The notes beneath the pieces were generated by a model. The model had not been told where the DNA came from. It did no database searches and saw only the letters and a program-made list of their open reading frames with translations. A DNA stretch of 64,000 nt. Source: an uncultured Dermabacter sp. (GTDB taxonomy: Bacteria > Actinomycetota > Actinomycetes > Actinomycetales > Dermabacteraceae). Positions within the stretch are counted from its first letter, which is position 1. Every line of letters starts with the position of its first letter. A program made the position numbers and the translations under genes. This document shows positions 8,224 to 17,501 of the stretch, in pieces. Location of the stretch: contig CAMXWV010000004.1 of NCBI GenBank assembly GCA_947252755.1, positions 1-64,000 on the forward strand. The letters run 5' to 3'.

Positions 8224-10716
8224 TCAGGCCCGGATCTTCTCCATGCCCGGATCAACCAGCACATCCGGGCGAACTGTGGCCTGCTGGCGGCGTCCGTAGA
8301 ACTCGACCTCCACCCGGTCTCCCCCCTCAAGGCTCGCCGGAACCCAAGCGAGAGCAACTGTGCGGCCCACGGTGAAGCCGTATTCGGCGCTGGTCACGTA
8401 ACCCGCAGGTGAACCGTTGACGAACACGGGCTCCCCGCCCATCAGCAGCTGGGTGCGGTCATTGAGGGTCAGCGTGCGAAGCCGGTGAGAGTCGGCGGCA
8501 TCATCGTGCTGCTGGAGCGCGTCGTGCCCCACATAGCCGGTCTTCTTCGCCCCGACGGCGAAGCCGAGGCCGGCCTGAGCAGGGAAGTGCTCCGCGGTGA
8601 CGTCCGCCCCCCAGGACCGGTAGCCCTTCTCCAGGCGCAGGGCGTTGAACGCAGCGCGGCCGGCAGGGATGATGCCGAACTCCTTGCCGGCGCGGGCGAT
8701 CGAGTCCCACAGTTCGGCGCCGTACCCAGCCTGGGTGTAGATCTCCCAGCCGAGCTCACCCACGTAGGACAGGCGCATCGCGGTAGCGGGAACATAGCCG
8801 ATGGTGATGTCAGCGCTGCGGAAATACTTCAACGCGTCAGCAGACACGTCATTGTGCGTGATCTTTTCCAGCACTCGGCGAGCATTGGGCCCCCACAGTC
8901 CGATGCAGCAGGTTTCAGCGGTGATGTCCCGAACGAACACCGCATGCTCCCAGCCGTGCTCCGCGATCCACTGCTCTGCCTGCTTTTCGAGGTACACGAT
9001 GTCCCGGGGCCCGTTGGCCCCCACCTGGTATTTCTGGTCACCAAGCCGGGTGATGGTGACGTCACTGGCCACCGTGCCGGATGCGCTGAGCAGCAGGGTG
9101 TAGGTCACTGAGCCCACTGACTTGTCCACCTTGTTGGAGGTGAGTGACTGCAGGAAGGCCGACGCACCAGGCCCCTCCACCAGTGCCCGCCGCAGGGCAG
9201 TCATGTCATACATGGCCACGCCGGTGCGTGTTTTCCAGGCCTCCACCGCCACCGCATGGCTGTAGAAACGACCGGGCATGCCCGGGCGCAGCGGACCGGC
9301 CCATTCATCCGGCAGCTCCGGCAACAGCTCCAGGTTGGAGCTGTACCACTGCGGACGCTCCCAGCCGGATGCCTCCATGAAGAACGCGGACTGCTCCACC
9401 TGGCGCTCATGGAACGGCGAGCGCAGCACCCCGCGAGGGAACAGGCGCGGCTCCTGGGGGTGGCGGATGTCGTAGACCTCCACGAAGTTCTGCTTCGAGG
9501 TTGTCTCAACATAGTCCCGCTCCTGCTGCCAGGCGTCGAAGCGGTTCACATCGGAGTCGGAGATGTCGATCTCCGACTCGCCGGAGTGGATCAGCTGCGC
9601 CGTGGCCCGGGCAAGGCCCGCGGAGTGGGTCACCCAGACGGCCTCGCACATGAAGAATCCTTTCACCTGGCGGGATTCGCCGATGAGGGATCCGCCATCC
9701 GGGGTGAAGGAGAAGATCCCGTTGAAGCCGGACTTCACCGTCGCCTCCCGCAGGCTCGGCAGCAGCAGCTTCGAGTCCTCCCACTGGTCCTCGAAGTGCT
9801 CCGGGGTGAACTCCAGGGATGACGGCATCGAATCCATCGTGATCGTGTCCGGGTCCATGCCGAGCGTGTACGGATCAGCCTGGAACGGCGGGTGGGCGTA
9901 GGAGCCGATGCCCCATCCCTGGTCCCACATGCGGTAGTAGAGGTCCCGGTCCTGGAAGCGCAGCAGGGGAAGGGCGCAGTTCACCGCGCCGCCCTTGCTG
10001 TAATCCGCCAGTTCTGGAACATCGGAGGACCAGGCGAACTGGTGGGCGATCGGGATCAGTGGGATCTTCACCCCCACCATGTCTGCGATCTCCGGGCCCC
10101 AGAAGCCGGCGGCGGAGACCACAATGTCCGCCGGAATGGACTCCTGGCCGATGCGCACCCCGGTGACGCGGCCGTGATCTGTATCGATGCCGGTGACCTT
10201 CTCCTCGAAGCGGTACTCCACGCCAGCAGCCTCGGTCTTCTGGATGAGCAGCTCCACGAAACGACGAGCCAGCGCAACCCCGTCGGTGGGATTCCAGAGG
10301 GAGCCGAGCACGAAATCCTCATCAAGCAGCGGGAACTTCTCCAGCGTCTTCTTCGGGGAGAGGACCTGGGCCTCCACCCCCGATGCCCGCAGCCAGCCCG
10401 CGCGGCGGTGCAGCTCCTGCAGGCGCTCGTCAGTGGTGGCAACCTCTATCCCGCCCACCTGGTTGAAGCAGCCTTCACCATCCTGCTGGGCGGCCAGCAT
10501 CTTCTCCACCGTGTAGGTGGCGAAGCGGGTCATGTTCCGAGAGCCATTGGCTTGGAACACAAGCCCGGGAGCGTGGGAGGTCGATCCGCCCATCAGGCGA
10601 CGCGGCCCGCGTTCGATGACAAGGGTGTTCGTCATGCCGAGCTGAGCGAGCTCGTCGGCAAGATTGGTGCCGACGATGCCGGCGCCGATGATGACGATGC
10701 GTGGCTGTGCGGTCAT
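8224..10716 (-). CDS. Dimethylglycine oxidase
   Basis: An 830-aa bifunctional flavoenzyme, matching from end to end, and in length, my memory of Arthrobacter globiformis dimethylglycine oxidase. It oxidises N,N-dimethylglycine to sarcosine, reduces O2 to H2O2 and loads the released carbon on tetrahydrofolate. The N-terminal half has the FAD site IIGAGIVGTNLADEL and the STSHAPG motif, whose H48 should hold the covalent flavin. H225 (IPIAHQF) and the tyrosine of DLYYR correspond to the active-site pair of the Arthrobacter enzyme. The C-terminal half is a GcvT domain. The start overlaps the BCCT gene stop by 4 bp (ATGA), so the two form an operon. Confidence 0.93.
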   Translation of the reverse strand: MTAQPRIVIIGAGIVGTNLADELAQLGMTNTLVIERGPRRLMGGSTSHAPGLVFQANGSRNMTRFATYTVEKMLAAQQDGEGCFNQVGGIEVATTDERLQELHRRAGWLRASGVEAQVLSPKKTLEKFPLLDEDFVLGSLWNPTDGVALARRFVELLIQKTEAAGVEYRFEEKVTGIDTDHGRVTGVRIGQESIPADIVVSAAGFWGPEIADMVGVKIPLIPIAHQFAWSSDVPELADYSKGGAVNCALPLLRFQDRDLYYRMWDQGWGIGSYAHPPFQADPYTLGMDPDTITMDSMPSSLEFTPEHFEDQWEDSKLLLPSLREATVKSGFNGIFSFTPDGGSLIGESRQVKGFFMCEAVWVTHSAGLARATAQLIHSGESEIDISDSDVNRFDAWQQERDYVETTSKQNFVEVYDIRHPQEPRLFPRGVLRSPFHERQVEQSAFFMEASGWERPQWYSSNLELLPELPDEWAGPLRPGMPGRFYSHAVAVEAWKTRTGVAMYDMTALRRALVEGPGASAFLQSLTSNKVDKSVGSVTYTLLLSASGTVASDVTITRLGDQKYQVGANGPRDIVYLEKQAEQWIAEHGWEHAVFVRDITAETCCIGLWGPNARRVLEKITHNDVSADALKYFRSADITIGYVPATAMRLSYVGELGWEIYTQAGYGAELWDSIARAGKEFGIIPAGRAAFNALRLEKGYRSWGADVTAEHFPAQAGLGFAVGAKKTGYVGHDALQQHDDAADSHRLRTLTLNDRTQLLMGGEPVFVNGSPAGYVTSAEYGFTVGRTVALAWVPASLEGGDRVEVEFYGRRQQATVRPDVLVDPGMEKIRA

Positions 10717-12560
10717 GGCTGAGGAGTCCTTCCAGAGGTGCTGGTGGTGGGGTTGGAGGCGTTCAGCTGCGAGGTGGCGCGCTGGTGTTCGGCGAGTCGG
10801 TCTGCCAGCTCATCGATGTTGATCGCACCGGTGACGGTCTCCGCGGTGAGCGCGTCCGCAGAGGCTTCCTCGGAGGCAGCGACGCCGGGCGCGGCCGCTC
10901 CCGCAGGCATGGCGGCGAGGTGCTCCTGAATTGCGCGACGAACCTCGCGGCGGGCGATCAAGCTCTCGAGGGCGTCACGACGCTTCACATCCGAGCGCAG
11001 GGACATGATCACCGAGATGAGGATGCCCACCATGACCACGGAGAAGGGAAGCGCGGCAAGCAGCGAGAACGCGCGCAGCCCTGCCATGCCGGAATCATCC
11101 CCGCCTTGAACAATGGACACGCCGATCAGCGCGGCGGTGATGATGCCCGAGGAGACAGCCCAGAACACGCGGGTGAGGCGCGGCGGGTTCGGATCGCCGC
11201 GATGAGCCATCATGTCCACCACAAACGCGCCCGAGTCGGCACTGGTGATGAAGAAGATCGCCACGATGATCACGGTGATGGCTGCAAGCACACCGCTGAG
11301 CGGAAGCTGAGCGAGCACATCGAAGAACGCCGTGTTCGCGTCCACTGATTCTCCGCCCTTGAGGAAGTCCACACCGCCGAATCGCGCGGTGTGGATGGCA
11401 GCGCCGCCCATGATGGCAAACCAGGACACCGACACGATCGCCGGCACGAGCAGGGCGCCCAGCACGAATTCGCGAACCGTCCGTCCTTTGGAGATGCGGG
11501 CGATGAACATGCCCACGAATGGCGCCCAGGAGATGAACCATGCCCAGTAGTAGACGGTCCAGCCGCTCAGCCAGTCAGCGCCTTCGGAGCCGAAGTTCGG
11601 CAGTGTCTGAAAGGTCATTGGCACAAACGAGGTGATGTACTCGCCGATGCCCGCAATGTATCCCCGCGCAAGATAGAGGGTGGGGCCCAGCATGAACACA
11701 CCGAACAGAAGAACGCCGGCAAGGCCGATGTTGATAGAGGAGAGGGTTTTGATGCCCTTATCGATGCCGGAGGCGACGGAAAGCGTGGCGAGCGCAGTGA
11801 TGCCCAGGATGAGGCCGATCTTCAGCCCGGGAGAGCTTGGAATCACGTTGAGGTGTTCCAACCCGGCGGCGATCTGGTTGACGCCGAAGCCGAGGGAGGT
11901 GGCGATGCCGAACAGGGTGGCCACGATCGCAATGATCTCCACGAGGTCTCCGAGCCAGGAATCGGTACGCCGGCGAAGAATCGGTTCGAGTGCCCAGCGG
12001 ATGGTCATCGGACGCCCGCGGCGGTGCGCGGCATAGGCGATGCCAAGTGCCACCACGATGAAGATCGACCAGGAGTGCAGGCCCCAATGGAAGAAGGACT
12101 GAGCGAGCGCGCCGTCTGCCCGGGCCACATCATCCAGACCGCGCAGGTGCGGCGGCATGGAGCCGTCCTTCGCCAAGTAGAAGGTCAGGGGTTCGGCGGC
12201 GCCCCAGAACACAAGGCCGATGCCGGTTCCTGCTGCGAACAGCATGGCGAACCAGGTGCGGAACGAATAGGCGGGGGAGTCGGTGGGGCGACCCAGGCGT
12301 ACATTTCCCATGCGGGAGAGGGCGATCACGATCAGCGCCGTGATGAACACAGCCACAATGGTGATGTAGAACCACCCGATGCTGTTGATGACAGCCGTGT
12401 TGATCGTCACGATGATCTCTGCGAACAATGCAGGCGCCAGCAGGGCGAGCGCTACGCAGACCAGCACGGTGGTCGCGGAGACCGCGAAGACGCCTGTGGC
12501 CAGGCCATGGCGGCCGGCTGGTGTGACCCGCGACGCTGGGGGTGAGGTTGGGTGTGACAT
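10713..12560 (-). CDS. BCCT family transporter, probable betaine/dimethylglycine importer
   Basis: A 615-aa BCCT transporter with about 12 membrane segments. It has the GxGxG helix motif (AAGTGIGLVFWG) and a TM8 aromatic stretch, GWTVYYWAWFISWAPFVGMF, that strongly resembles the betaine site of BetP, followed by the family signature ARISKGRTVREF. I chose ATG 12560 (MSHPTSPP), which follows AAAGGAGAT. It is translationally coupled to dimethylglycine oxidase, so betaine or dimethylglycine is the likely substrate. A C-terminal hydrophilic tail of about 100 residues may be regulatory, as in osmosensing relatives. Confidence 0.9.
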   Translation of the reverse strand: MSHPTSPPASRVTPAGRHGLATGVFAVSATTVLVCVALALLAPALFAEIIVTINTAVINSIGWFYITIVAVFITALIVIALSRMGNVRLGRPTDSPAYSFRTWFAMLFAAGTGIGLVFWGAAEPLTFYLAKDGSMPPHLRGLDDVARADGALAQSFFHWGLHSWSIFIVVALGIAYAAHRRGRPMTIRWALEPILRRRTDSWLGDLVEIIAIVATLFGIATSLGFGVNQIAAGLEHLNVIPSSPGLKIGLILGITALATLSVASGIDKGIKTLSSINIGLAGVLLFGVFMLGPTLYLARGYIAGIGEYITSFVPMTFQTLPNFGSEGADWLSGWTVYYWAWFISWAPFVGMFIARISKGRTVREFVLGALLVPAIVSVSWFAIMGGAAIHTARFGGVDFLKGGESVDANTAFFDVLAQLPLSGVLAAITVIIVAIFFITSADSGAFVVDMMAHRGDPNPPRLTRVFWAVSSGIITAALIGVSIVQGGDDSGMAGLRAFSLLAALPFSVVMVGILISVIMSLRSDVKRRDALESLIARREVRRAIQEHLAAMPAGAAAPGVAASEEASADALTAETVTGAINIDELADRLAEHQRATSQLNASNPTTSTSGRTPQP

Positions 12561-12625
12561 CTCACTATCTCCTTTGATGGGTGGTGTCAGACGCGACTGT
12601 AACACCTTTCAAGGATCCTAGTAAG

Positions 12626-12638
12626 ATGTTTCTAACAT
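12626..12638. promoter_or_regulatory. Short palindrome between BCCT/dmg operon and gntR
   Basis: ATGTT-TCT-AACAT is a 5-3-5 palindrome. It covers the -35 area of the regulator gene at 12667 and lies in the core of the only -10-like sequence for the BCCT gene (TACTAG, minus strand 12623-12618). It differs from the GTTGC-type element of the creatine genes, so it is a candidate site for the GntR protein encoded next to it. Confidence 0.45.
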
Positions 12639-12666
12639 TTCACAGGAGCGCAGTACGATCAGACTC

Positions 12667-13338
12667 ATGGCACGCTCGCGCACCCTGGATTCCGTTCTCC
12701 TCGAACCCGAGGTCTTCTCCTTGACCGATGAAGCCTACGCGCGGCTGCTCGACCGGCTCGTATTCCTCGATATCCAGCCAGGCGCCGCGCTCAATGATCT
12801 GGATGTCTCAGCCGAGCTCGGCATCGGCCGCACACCGATCCGCTCCGCTTTCCGCAGGCTGGAGAACGAAGGGCTGATCACCACCTATCCGCGCCGCGGA
12901 ACCTTCGCCTCCGCCATGGACGTCAAGGATCTGACCGCTCTCAATGACCTCCGGCGCGTTCTCGAGCCACACGCGGCACGGCGCGCCGCGGACGTCTGCT
13001 CAGCAGCCAACCGCGAGCACCTGTCAGCTCTGCAGGAGGAGATCAGCGCGGGCGTGTCCGGCTCCAATCGGGAACTGCTCGCCTACGAGCTCGGCATTCA
13101 CCGCGCTATCTACACAGCCGCGGAGAACCAGTACCTCGCCGCCACGCTCCGCACACTCAATCACCTGGCCGGGCGGATCTGGGCGCTTGTGGTGGCGCAG
13201 CTGCCGGATCTGACCAGGTCGCTTGCGGATCACATTGACCTGATCGGCGCGATCGTGGCCGGGGAGCCGGACCGTGCCGCTCAGCTCGCCCTCGAGCATG
13301 TGGACAGCTTCGAAGAGGAAGTCCGCGCGGCGCTCTGA
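12667..13338 (+). CDS. GntR/FCD family transcriptional regulator
   Basis: A 223-aa regulator. The winged helix (AYARLLDRLV...GIGRTPIRSAFRRLE...YPRRGTFAS) is followed by an FCD domain (LGIHRAIY, HIDLIGAI and EHVDSFEE supply the metal-site histidines). It is clearly related to the regulator at 7394; both share the VRRVLEP/LRRVLEP linker. TACGAT (12654-12659) ends seven bases before the ATG and no ribosome site is correctly spaced, so the mRNA may be leaderless. It is divergent from the BCCT-dimethylglycine oxidase operon, its probable target. Confidence 0.87.
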   Translation: MARSRTLDSVLLEPEVFSLTDEAYARLLDRLVFLDIQPGAALNDLDVSAELGIGRTPIRSAFRRLENEGLITTYPRRGTFASAMDVKDLTALNDLRRVLEPHAARRAADVCSAANREHLSALQEEISAGVSGSNRELLAYELGIHRAIYTAAENQYLAATLRTLNHLAGRIWALVVAQLPDLTRSLADHIDLIGAIVAGEPDRAAQLALEHVDSFEEEVRAAL

Positions 13339-13349
13339 GAGCGTGGCTG

Positions 13350-13838
13350 CTACGCCCACCGGGCGTGGAGCCCCTGCAGGGAATCCAGGATCGAACGCTC
13401 GTTCTCGGCGAACACGTTCATCCGGGTCAGGAAGCGCAGCACCAGCGGGGACACATGTGAATAGTCGAAGGTTTCGGTGGCGATGCTGGCGCCGGACTGC
13501 TCAGGATCCGGCTGGAACTCCCATCGCCACCGGAACCCTACCGGGTGGTGGAACTCGATGACTCGATCCGGAACTGACTCGGTGACCCGCATCGGCAGGG
13601 CGTAGGTCAGGCCGTAGCGGGTGGTCTGCACCGTGAAGGTGTCACCCTCGTGCAGCGCCTGTGGGCCGGTGGCGCGAGATCCGATCGAGCCGCTGCCGTC
13701 CAGTTCATGGTGCCGGTGCGGATTCGCTGCGATCTGCCACAGCTCAGCGGGGGATGCGTTCACGCGCACGCTGTAGGCCATGGTGAAAGGGGCTGAAGGA
13801 ACGCGGGCAGCTGTGCCGGTGACAGGTGAGGTGTCCAT
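13350..13838 (-). CDS. SRPBCC (START/Bet v 1-like) family protein
   Basis: A 162-aa protein with the SRPBCC ligand-binding fold: a start-of-domain pattern (YSVRVNASPAELWQIAANP), central beta strands (VIEFHHPVGFRWRWEFQP) and a long C-terminal helix (RMNVFAENERSILDSLQGL). Family members bind hydrophobic ligands or act as cyclases, and nothing here identifies the ligand. The start is uncertain. ATG 13838 would be leaderless (TAGTGT six bases upstream on the minus strand); an internal ATG at 13781 is the alternative. The 13838 start lies inside a palindrome. Confidence 0.7.
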   Translation of the reverse strand: MDTSPVTGTAARVPSAPFTMAYSVRVNASPAELWQIAANPHRHHELDGSGSIGSRATGPQALHEGDTFTVQTTRYGLTYALPMRVTESVPDRVIEFHHPVGFRWRWEFQPDPEQSGASIATETFDYSHVSPLVLRFLTRMNVFAENERSILDSLQGLHARWA

Positions 13839-13848
13839 GTGTGGACAC
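13831..13848. promoter_or_regulatory. Palindrome across the SRPBCC gene start
   Basis: GTGTCCA-TGTG-TGGACAC is a perfect 7-bp inverted repeat with a 4-base spacer. It contains the start codon (complement at 13836-13838) and overlaps a TAGTGT -10-like box. It could be an operator or an mRNA hairpin that hides the start. Confidence 0.45.
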
Positions 13849-13887
13849 TACGCGCTGAGGCTGGGCGCCACACCGGGTGCCGTGCAT

Positions 13888-14724
13888 TCAGGCCCAGAAC
13901 CGCTGAACCAGCTCGCTCGTCTCCTCCGGGGCGAGCACCGCAGCAGGGTGGGGACCGGCTGCTTTCCAGCGCTGGGCGATCGCCTCCATGTCCGCCCCGG
14001 CCTTGACGGACAGGCCGGGGCCCGACGCGAGCACAAGATTGCCATGAGCCTTTCCGTTCAGCATCGACGCATCACACAGCGTCCACACCCCGGGCAGGGA
14101 CGCGTCGGCCGCGGCCTCCTCAAGAAAGTCCGCCTGCCGATTGAACAGTCGCAGGCCCGGGGAGTCTCCAACATTCACCACCAGTGCACCGGTGGGGGAG
14201 AGCAGCGCGAGTGCAGCGCGGTAGAAGCCGATTGAGCCGAGGTCTGCCACCGGGCCCACATCGGTGAAGATGTCCATCACCACGGCATCGAAGGATGCCG
14301 CTGGGAACTCCTCCACCGCGGCGAAAGCGGCCCCCACGATCGAGGTGAGGTGGGTGCCCGGCGGCAGCGGCAGTTGCTGGATCACGAAGCTCACCAGCTG
14401 TGGCTCGATCTCCACCACGGTCTGTTCGGAGCCGGGGCGTGAGGCCTGAATATAGCGGGGAAGGGTGAGAGCGCCCGCGCCGAGGTGCAGCACCCGCAGC
14501 GCGGCGGCGGGAGAGCAGCTGGTCGAGGGCGAGCCATCCGATGTGCTCGCGGGGGTGAGCACATCGATCACATTCGCTACGCGGCGCAGATACTCGTGCC
14601 GAATCAGCAGCGGATCATCGAGGTCAACATGGGACTGTTCGATATCGTCGATCGTCAGGGCGAAGCCCCCACCCACCCGGGCAGGACGGATGAGGGCTTC
14701 ACTGCTGGAAGCGGACAGGCGCAT
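13888..14724 (-). CDS. Spermidine-synthase-like SAM-dependent protein
   Basis: A 278-aa protein with a Rossmann methyltransferase fold of the spermidine synthase type. LRVLHLGAGALTLPRYI holds the nucleotide-binding glycines, VVEIEPQLV gives the acidic ribose contact, and FDAVVMDIFTD is the motif near the active site. Such proteins are common in actinobacteria and mostly uncharacterised; true polyamine synthesis is not implied. I chose ATG 14724 because it lies 28 bp past the valS stop, but no clear ribosome site supports it. Confidence 0.75.
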   Translation of the reverse strand: MRLSASSSEALIRPARVGGGFALTIDDIEQSHVDLDDPLLIRHEYLRRVANVIDVLTPASTSDGSPSTSCSPAAALRVLHLGAGALTLPRYIQASRPGSEQTVVEIEPQLVSFVIQQLPLPPGTHLTSIVGAAFAAVEEFPAASFDAVVMDIFTDVGPVADLGSIGFYRAALALLSPTGALVVNVGDSPGLRLFNRQADFLEEAAADASLPGVWTLCDASMLNGKAHGNLVLASGPGLSVKAGADMEAIAQRWKAAGPHPAAVLAPEETSELVQRFWA

Positions 14725-14752
14725 CAGGTCAGAACGCTGCAGGTAGCAGGAG

Positions 14753-17431
14753 TCAGTTCCGCGGCTGTTTCGGCGGCGGGTCACCGAGCTGCACATCAGT
14801 GAGCTGCGCGGGCTCGTCAGCGGAGGCCAGCGCACGCACCTCAAGGGATTCGATCGAACCGAGATGCTTCACATCCGCTTCCCCCTTGGTGAACAGCTCC
14901 ACCTGATCGGCTGGCAGCAGCAGGGTGCCGTTCAGCAGCGGAGTCTTCTGGGACACTTTCGCATCACTCTTCGCCTTGCGCACCAGGATGATCGCGCCGC
15001 TCACCGCATCCAGCAGGGCCGCGGACTCACCCGCTGCCGCATCGGCCAGCGGCTCTGCCGTAGGCCAGGACTGCGCGTGCACGGAGCCTTCGCGCCACCA
15101 TGACCACACTTCATCCGTGGCGAACGGCAGGTACGGGGCGAACAGGCGCAGCTGCACCTCCAGGGCGATGGTGAGCGCAGCGCGAGCAGAGAGCGCGGCC
15201 TGCTCACCGTCATCCCCGTGTGCCCGGCGCTTCACCAGCTCGATGTAGTCATCGCAGAAGGTCCAGAAGAACGGTTCGATGTGCTCGATCGCGCGGGCAT
15301 AGTCATGCGCGGCGAACGCGTCAGACGCGGCCGTGACCACATCCGCAAGCCCGGCCAGCATGGACCGGTCCAGCGGCTGCGTGACCAGCGCCGGGTCCGC
15401 CGCGAGCCGCCCAGCCGGATCCTCCGGAGCGGAGCCGAAGCCGAGCGCGAACTTCGAGGCATTGAGGATCTTGATCGCCAGGCGCCGGCCGATCTTCATC
15501 TGGCCTTCTTCGAACGCGGTATCCGCACCCTGGCGGGCGCGCGCCGCCCAGTAGCGCACCCCATCGGAACCGTACTGCTCGAGCAGGGCGATCGGGGTGA
15601 CCACATTGCCCTTGGACTTGGACATCTTCTTGCGGTCCGGATCCAGAATCCAGCCGTTGATCGACGCGCCCCGCCACGGCAGCGAATCCGTCAGCAGATG
15701 CGAACGGACCGCCGTGGAGAACAGCCAGGTGCGGATGATGTCATGGCCCTGCGGGCGCAGATCGAACGGGTACACCTTGGCGAAGATGTCCTGCTCACCG
15801 AGCCAGTCAGTCACCAGCAGCGGGGTGAGCGAGGACGTGGCCCAGGTATCGAACACATCCGAATCGGCGGTGAAGCCGCCCGGCTGGTCCCGCTGTTCCT
15901 CGGTGAAGCCCTCCGGCACATCCAGGGTGGGATCGATCGGCAGCTGATCCACGCTCGGAGTGAGCACTTGGTCATAGTCGATCTCACCGGTGTGATCGAG
16001 GCCGTACCACACGGGGATCGGCACCCCGAAGTAGCGCTGGCGGGAGATGAGCCAGTCGCCGGTCAGGTTCTCCACCCAGTTGCGATAGCGGGACTGCATG
16101 AACGGAGGGAACCAGTCGAGCTCCTCCCCGCGTGCAAGCAGAGCGCTGCGCAAGCCATCCGCAGAGTGGTCGCGGCCGCCGTTGGTGATGTACCACTGGC
16201 GGGAGGTGACGTATTCCAGGGGCTTATCGCCTCGCTCATAGAACTTCACCGGATGGGTGATCTTCCTGGGTTCGCCCACCAGATCACCGGTCTCAGTGAG
16301 CATCTCCACGACGCGCCGCTGCGCGGTGAACACGGTGGCGCCGGCGAGCTCCGCGTAGCGGGCGCGACCTTCCTCAGAGGTGATCCACGGGGTGTCCGCA
16401 ATGAAGCGGCCATCGCGGCCGATCACGGCGCGGGTGGGCAGCTCCAGTTCGCGCCACCAGATCACATCGGTTGCATCACCGAAGGTGCAGATCATTGCGA
16501 TGCCCGCACCCTTGTCCATCTGCGCCAGCTGATGCGCTTTCACCTCTACTTCAACGCCGAACAGCGGGGAGGTGACAGTGGTGCCGAACAGATGCTGATA
16601 GCGCTCATCATCCGGGTGTGCCACAAGCGCAACACAGGCAGGCAGCAGCTCCGGACGGGTGGTTTCGATGAACACCGTGTCCCCGTCCGGCGTTGTGAAG
16701 CCGATGCGATGATAGGCGCCCGGCCGCTCCTGATCCTCCTGCTCGGCCTGCGCCACCGCGGTGCGGAAGGTGACATCCCACGGAGTGGGGGCCTCAGCCT
16801 GGTAGGCGTGGCCGGAGGCGAGATGGTCCAGGAAAGCCTTCTGGGAGACGGCCTGGGACTTCTGGTCGATGGTCTGGTAGGTCAGGTTGCCCCAGTCCAC
16901 GGACACGCCAAGGGTGCGGAACACATGCTCGAAGGACTTCTCATCCTCAGTGGCGAGCTCCAAGCACAGCTCGATGAAGTTGCGGCGTGAGATCGGCAGC
17001 TGGTTCTGCGGCTTTGCCGTCTGTGCATTGCCGCCGCGGTGCGGAGGCTCGAAGTTCTCCGTGTACGGCAGGGTCGGGTCGCAGCGCACGCCGAAGTAGT
17101 TCTGCACACGACGCTCCGTGGGCAGGCCGTTGTCATCCCAGCCCATCGGATAGAACACGTTCTTACCGATCATGCGCTGGTAGCGGGCGATCATGTCCGC
17201 CTGCGAGTAGGCGAATACGTGGCCGATGTGGAGCGAGCCGGACGCGGTGGGCGGGGGAGTGTCGATCGAGAACACCTGGTCGCGCCTTGTGTCCGGGTTG
17301 AACGCGAACACCTGCTGCTCGCTCCAGTTCTGATCCCACTTCGCTTCCAGACCGTCAAGGGTGGGGCGTTCGGGGATGGCGGGCAGGGCAGCGGCCGAGT
17401 CGTGGCCTTCGCGTGGGGTGGTCTCGCTCAT
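14753..17431 (-). CDS. Valyl-tRNA synthetase
   Basis: An 892-aa class I aminoacyl-tRNA synthetase charging tRNA-Val. The HIGH motif is in SGSLHIGHVFAY near residue 70 and KMSKSKGNVVTP is near residue 560. The segment FYPMGWDDNGLPTERRVQ marks the ValRS subtype, and an editing domain lies between the two motifs (FIETTRPELLPACVALVAHP). The C-terminus is an anticodon-binding helical domain with a short tail rather than the long coiled coil of other ValRS. This housekeeping gene lies in the middle of the methylated-amine catabolic genes and has no visible functional link to them. Confidence 0.95.
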   Translation of the reverse strand: MSETTPREGHDSAAALPAIPERPTLDGLEAKWDQNWSEQQVFAFNPDTRRDQVFSIDTPPPTASGSLHIGHVFAYSQADMIARYQRMIGKNVFYPMGWDDNGLPTERRVQNYFGVRCDPTLPYTENFEPPHRGGNAQTAKPQNQLPISRRNFIELCLELATEDEKSFEHVFRTLGVSVDWGNLTYQTIDQKSQAVSQKAFLDHLASGHAYQAEAPTPWDVTFRTAVAQAEQEDQERPGAYHRIGFTTPDGDTVFIETTRPELLPACVALVAHPDDERYQHLFGTTVTSPLFGVEVEVKAHQLAQMDKGAGIAMICTFGDATDVIWWRELELPTRAVIGRDGRFIADTPWITSEEGRARYAELAGATVFTAQRRVVEMLTETGDLVGEPRKITHPVKFYERGDKPLEYVTSRQWYITNGGRDHSADGLRSALLARGEELDWFPPFMQSRYRNWVENLTGDWLISRQRYFGVPIPVWYGLDHTGEIDYDQVLTPSVDQLPIDPTLDVPEGFTEEQRDQPGGFTADSDVFDTWATSSLTPLLVTDWLGEQDIFAKVYPFDLRPQGHDIIRTWLFSTAVRSHLLTDSLPWRGASINGWILDPDRKKMSKSKGNVVTPIALLEQYGSDGVRYWAARARQGADTAFEEGQMKIGRRLAIKILNASKFALGFGSAPEDPAGRLAADPALVTQPLDRSMLAGLADVVTAASDAFAAHDYARAIEHIEPFFWTFCDDYIELVKRRAHGDDGEQAALSARAALTIALEVQLRLFAPYLPFATDEVWSWWREGSVHAQSWPTAEPLADAAAGESAALLDAVSGAIILVRKAKSDAKVSQKTPLLNGTLLLPADQVELFTKGEADVKHLGSIESLEVRALASADEPAQLTDVQLGDPPPKQPRN

Positions 17432-17501
17432 GCGCTCATTGTTTCAGAAACTCCCCTGCCGGGGCCGTTCCGATCGGGTGAGAGTGGCCGCACCGGGGCG
17501 G

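Noticed and set aside
11391..12545. 384-codon frame opposite the first BCCT gene
   Set aside because: His/Gly/Asp-rich translation typical of the reverse of a membrane protein; no ribosome site.
15218..16990. 590-codon frame opposite valS
   Set aside because: Antisense to an intact synthetase, with composition typical of a shadow frame.
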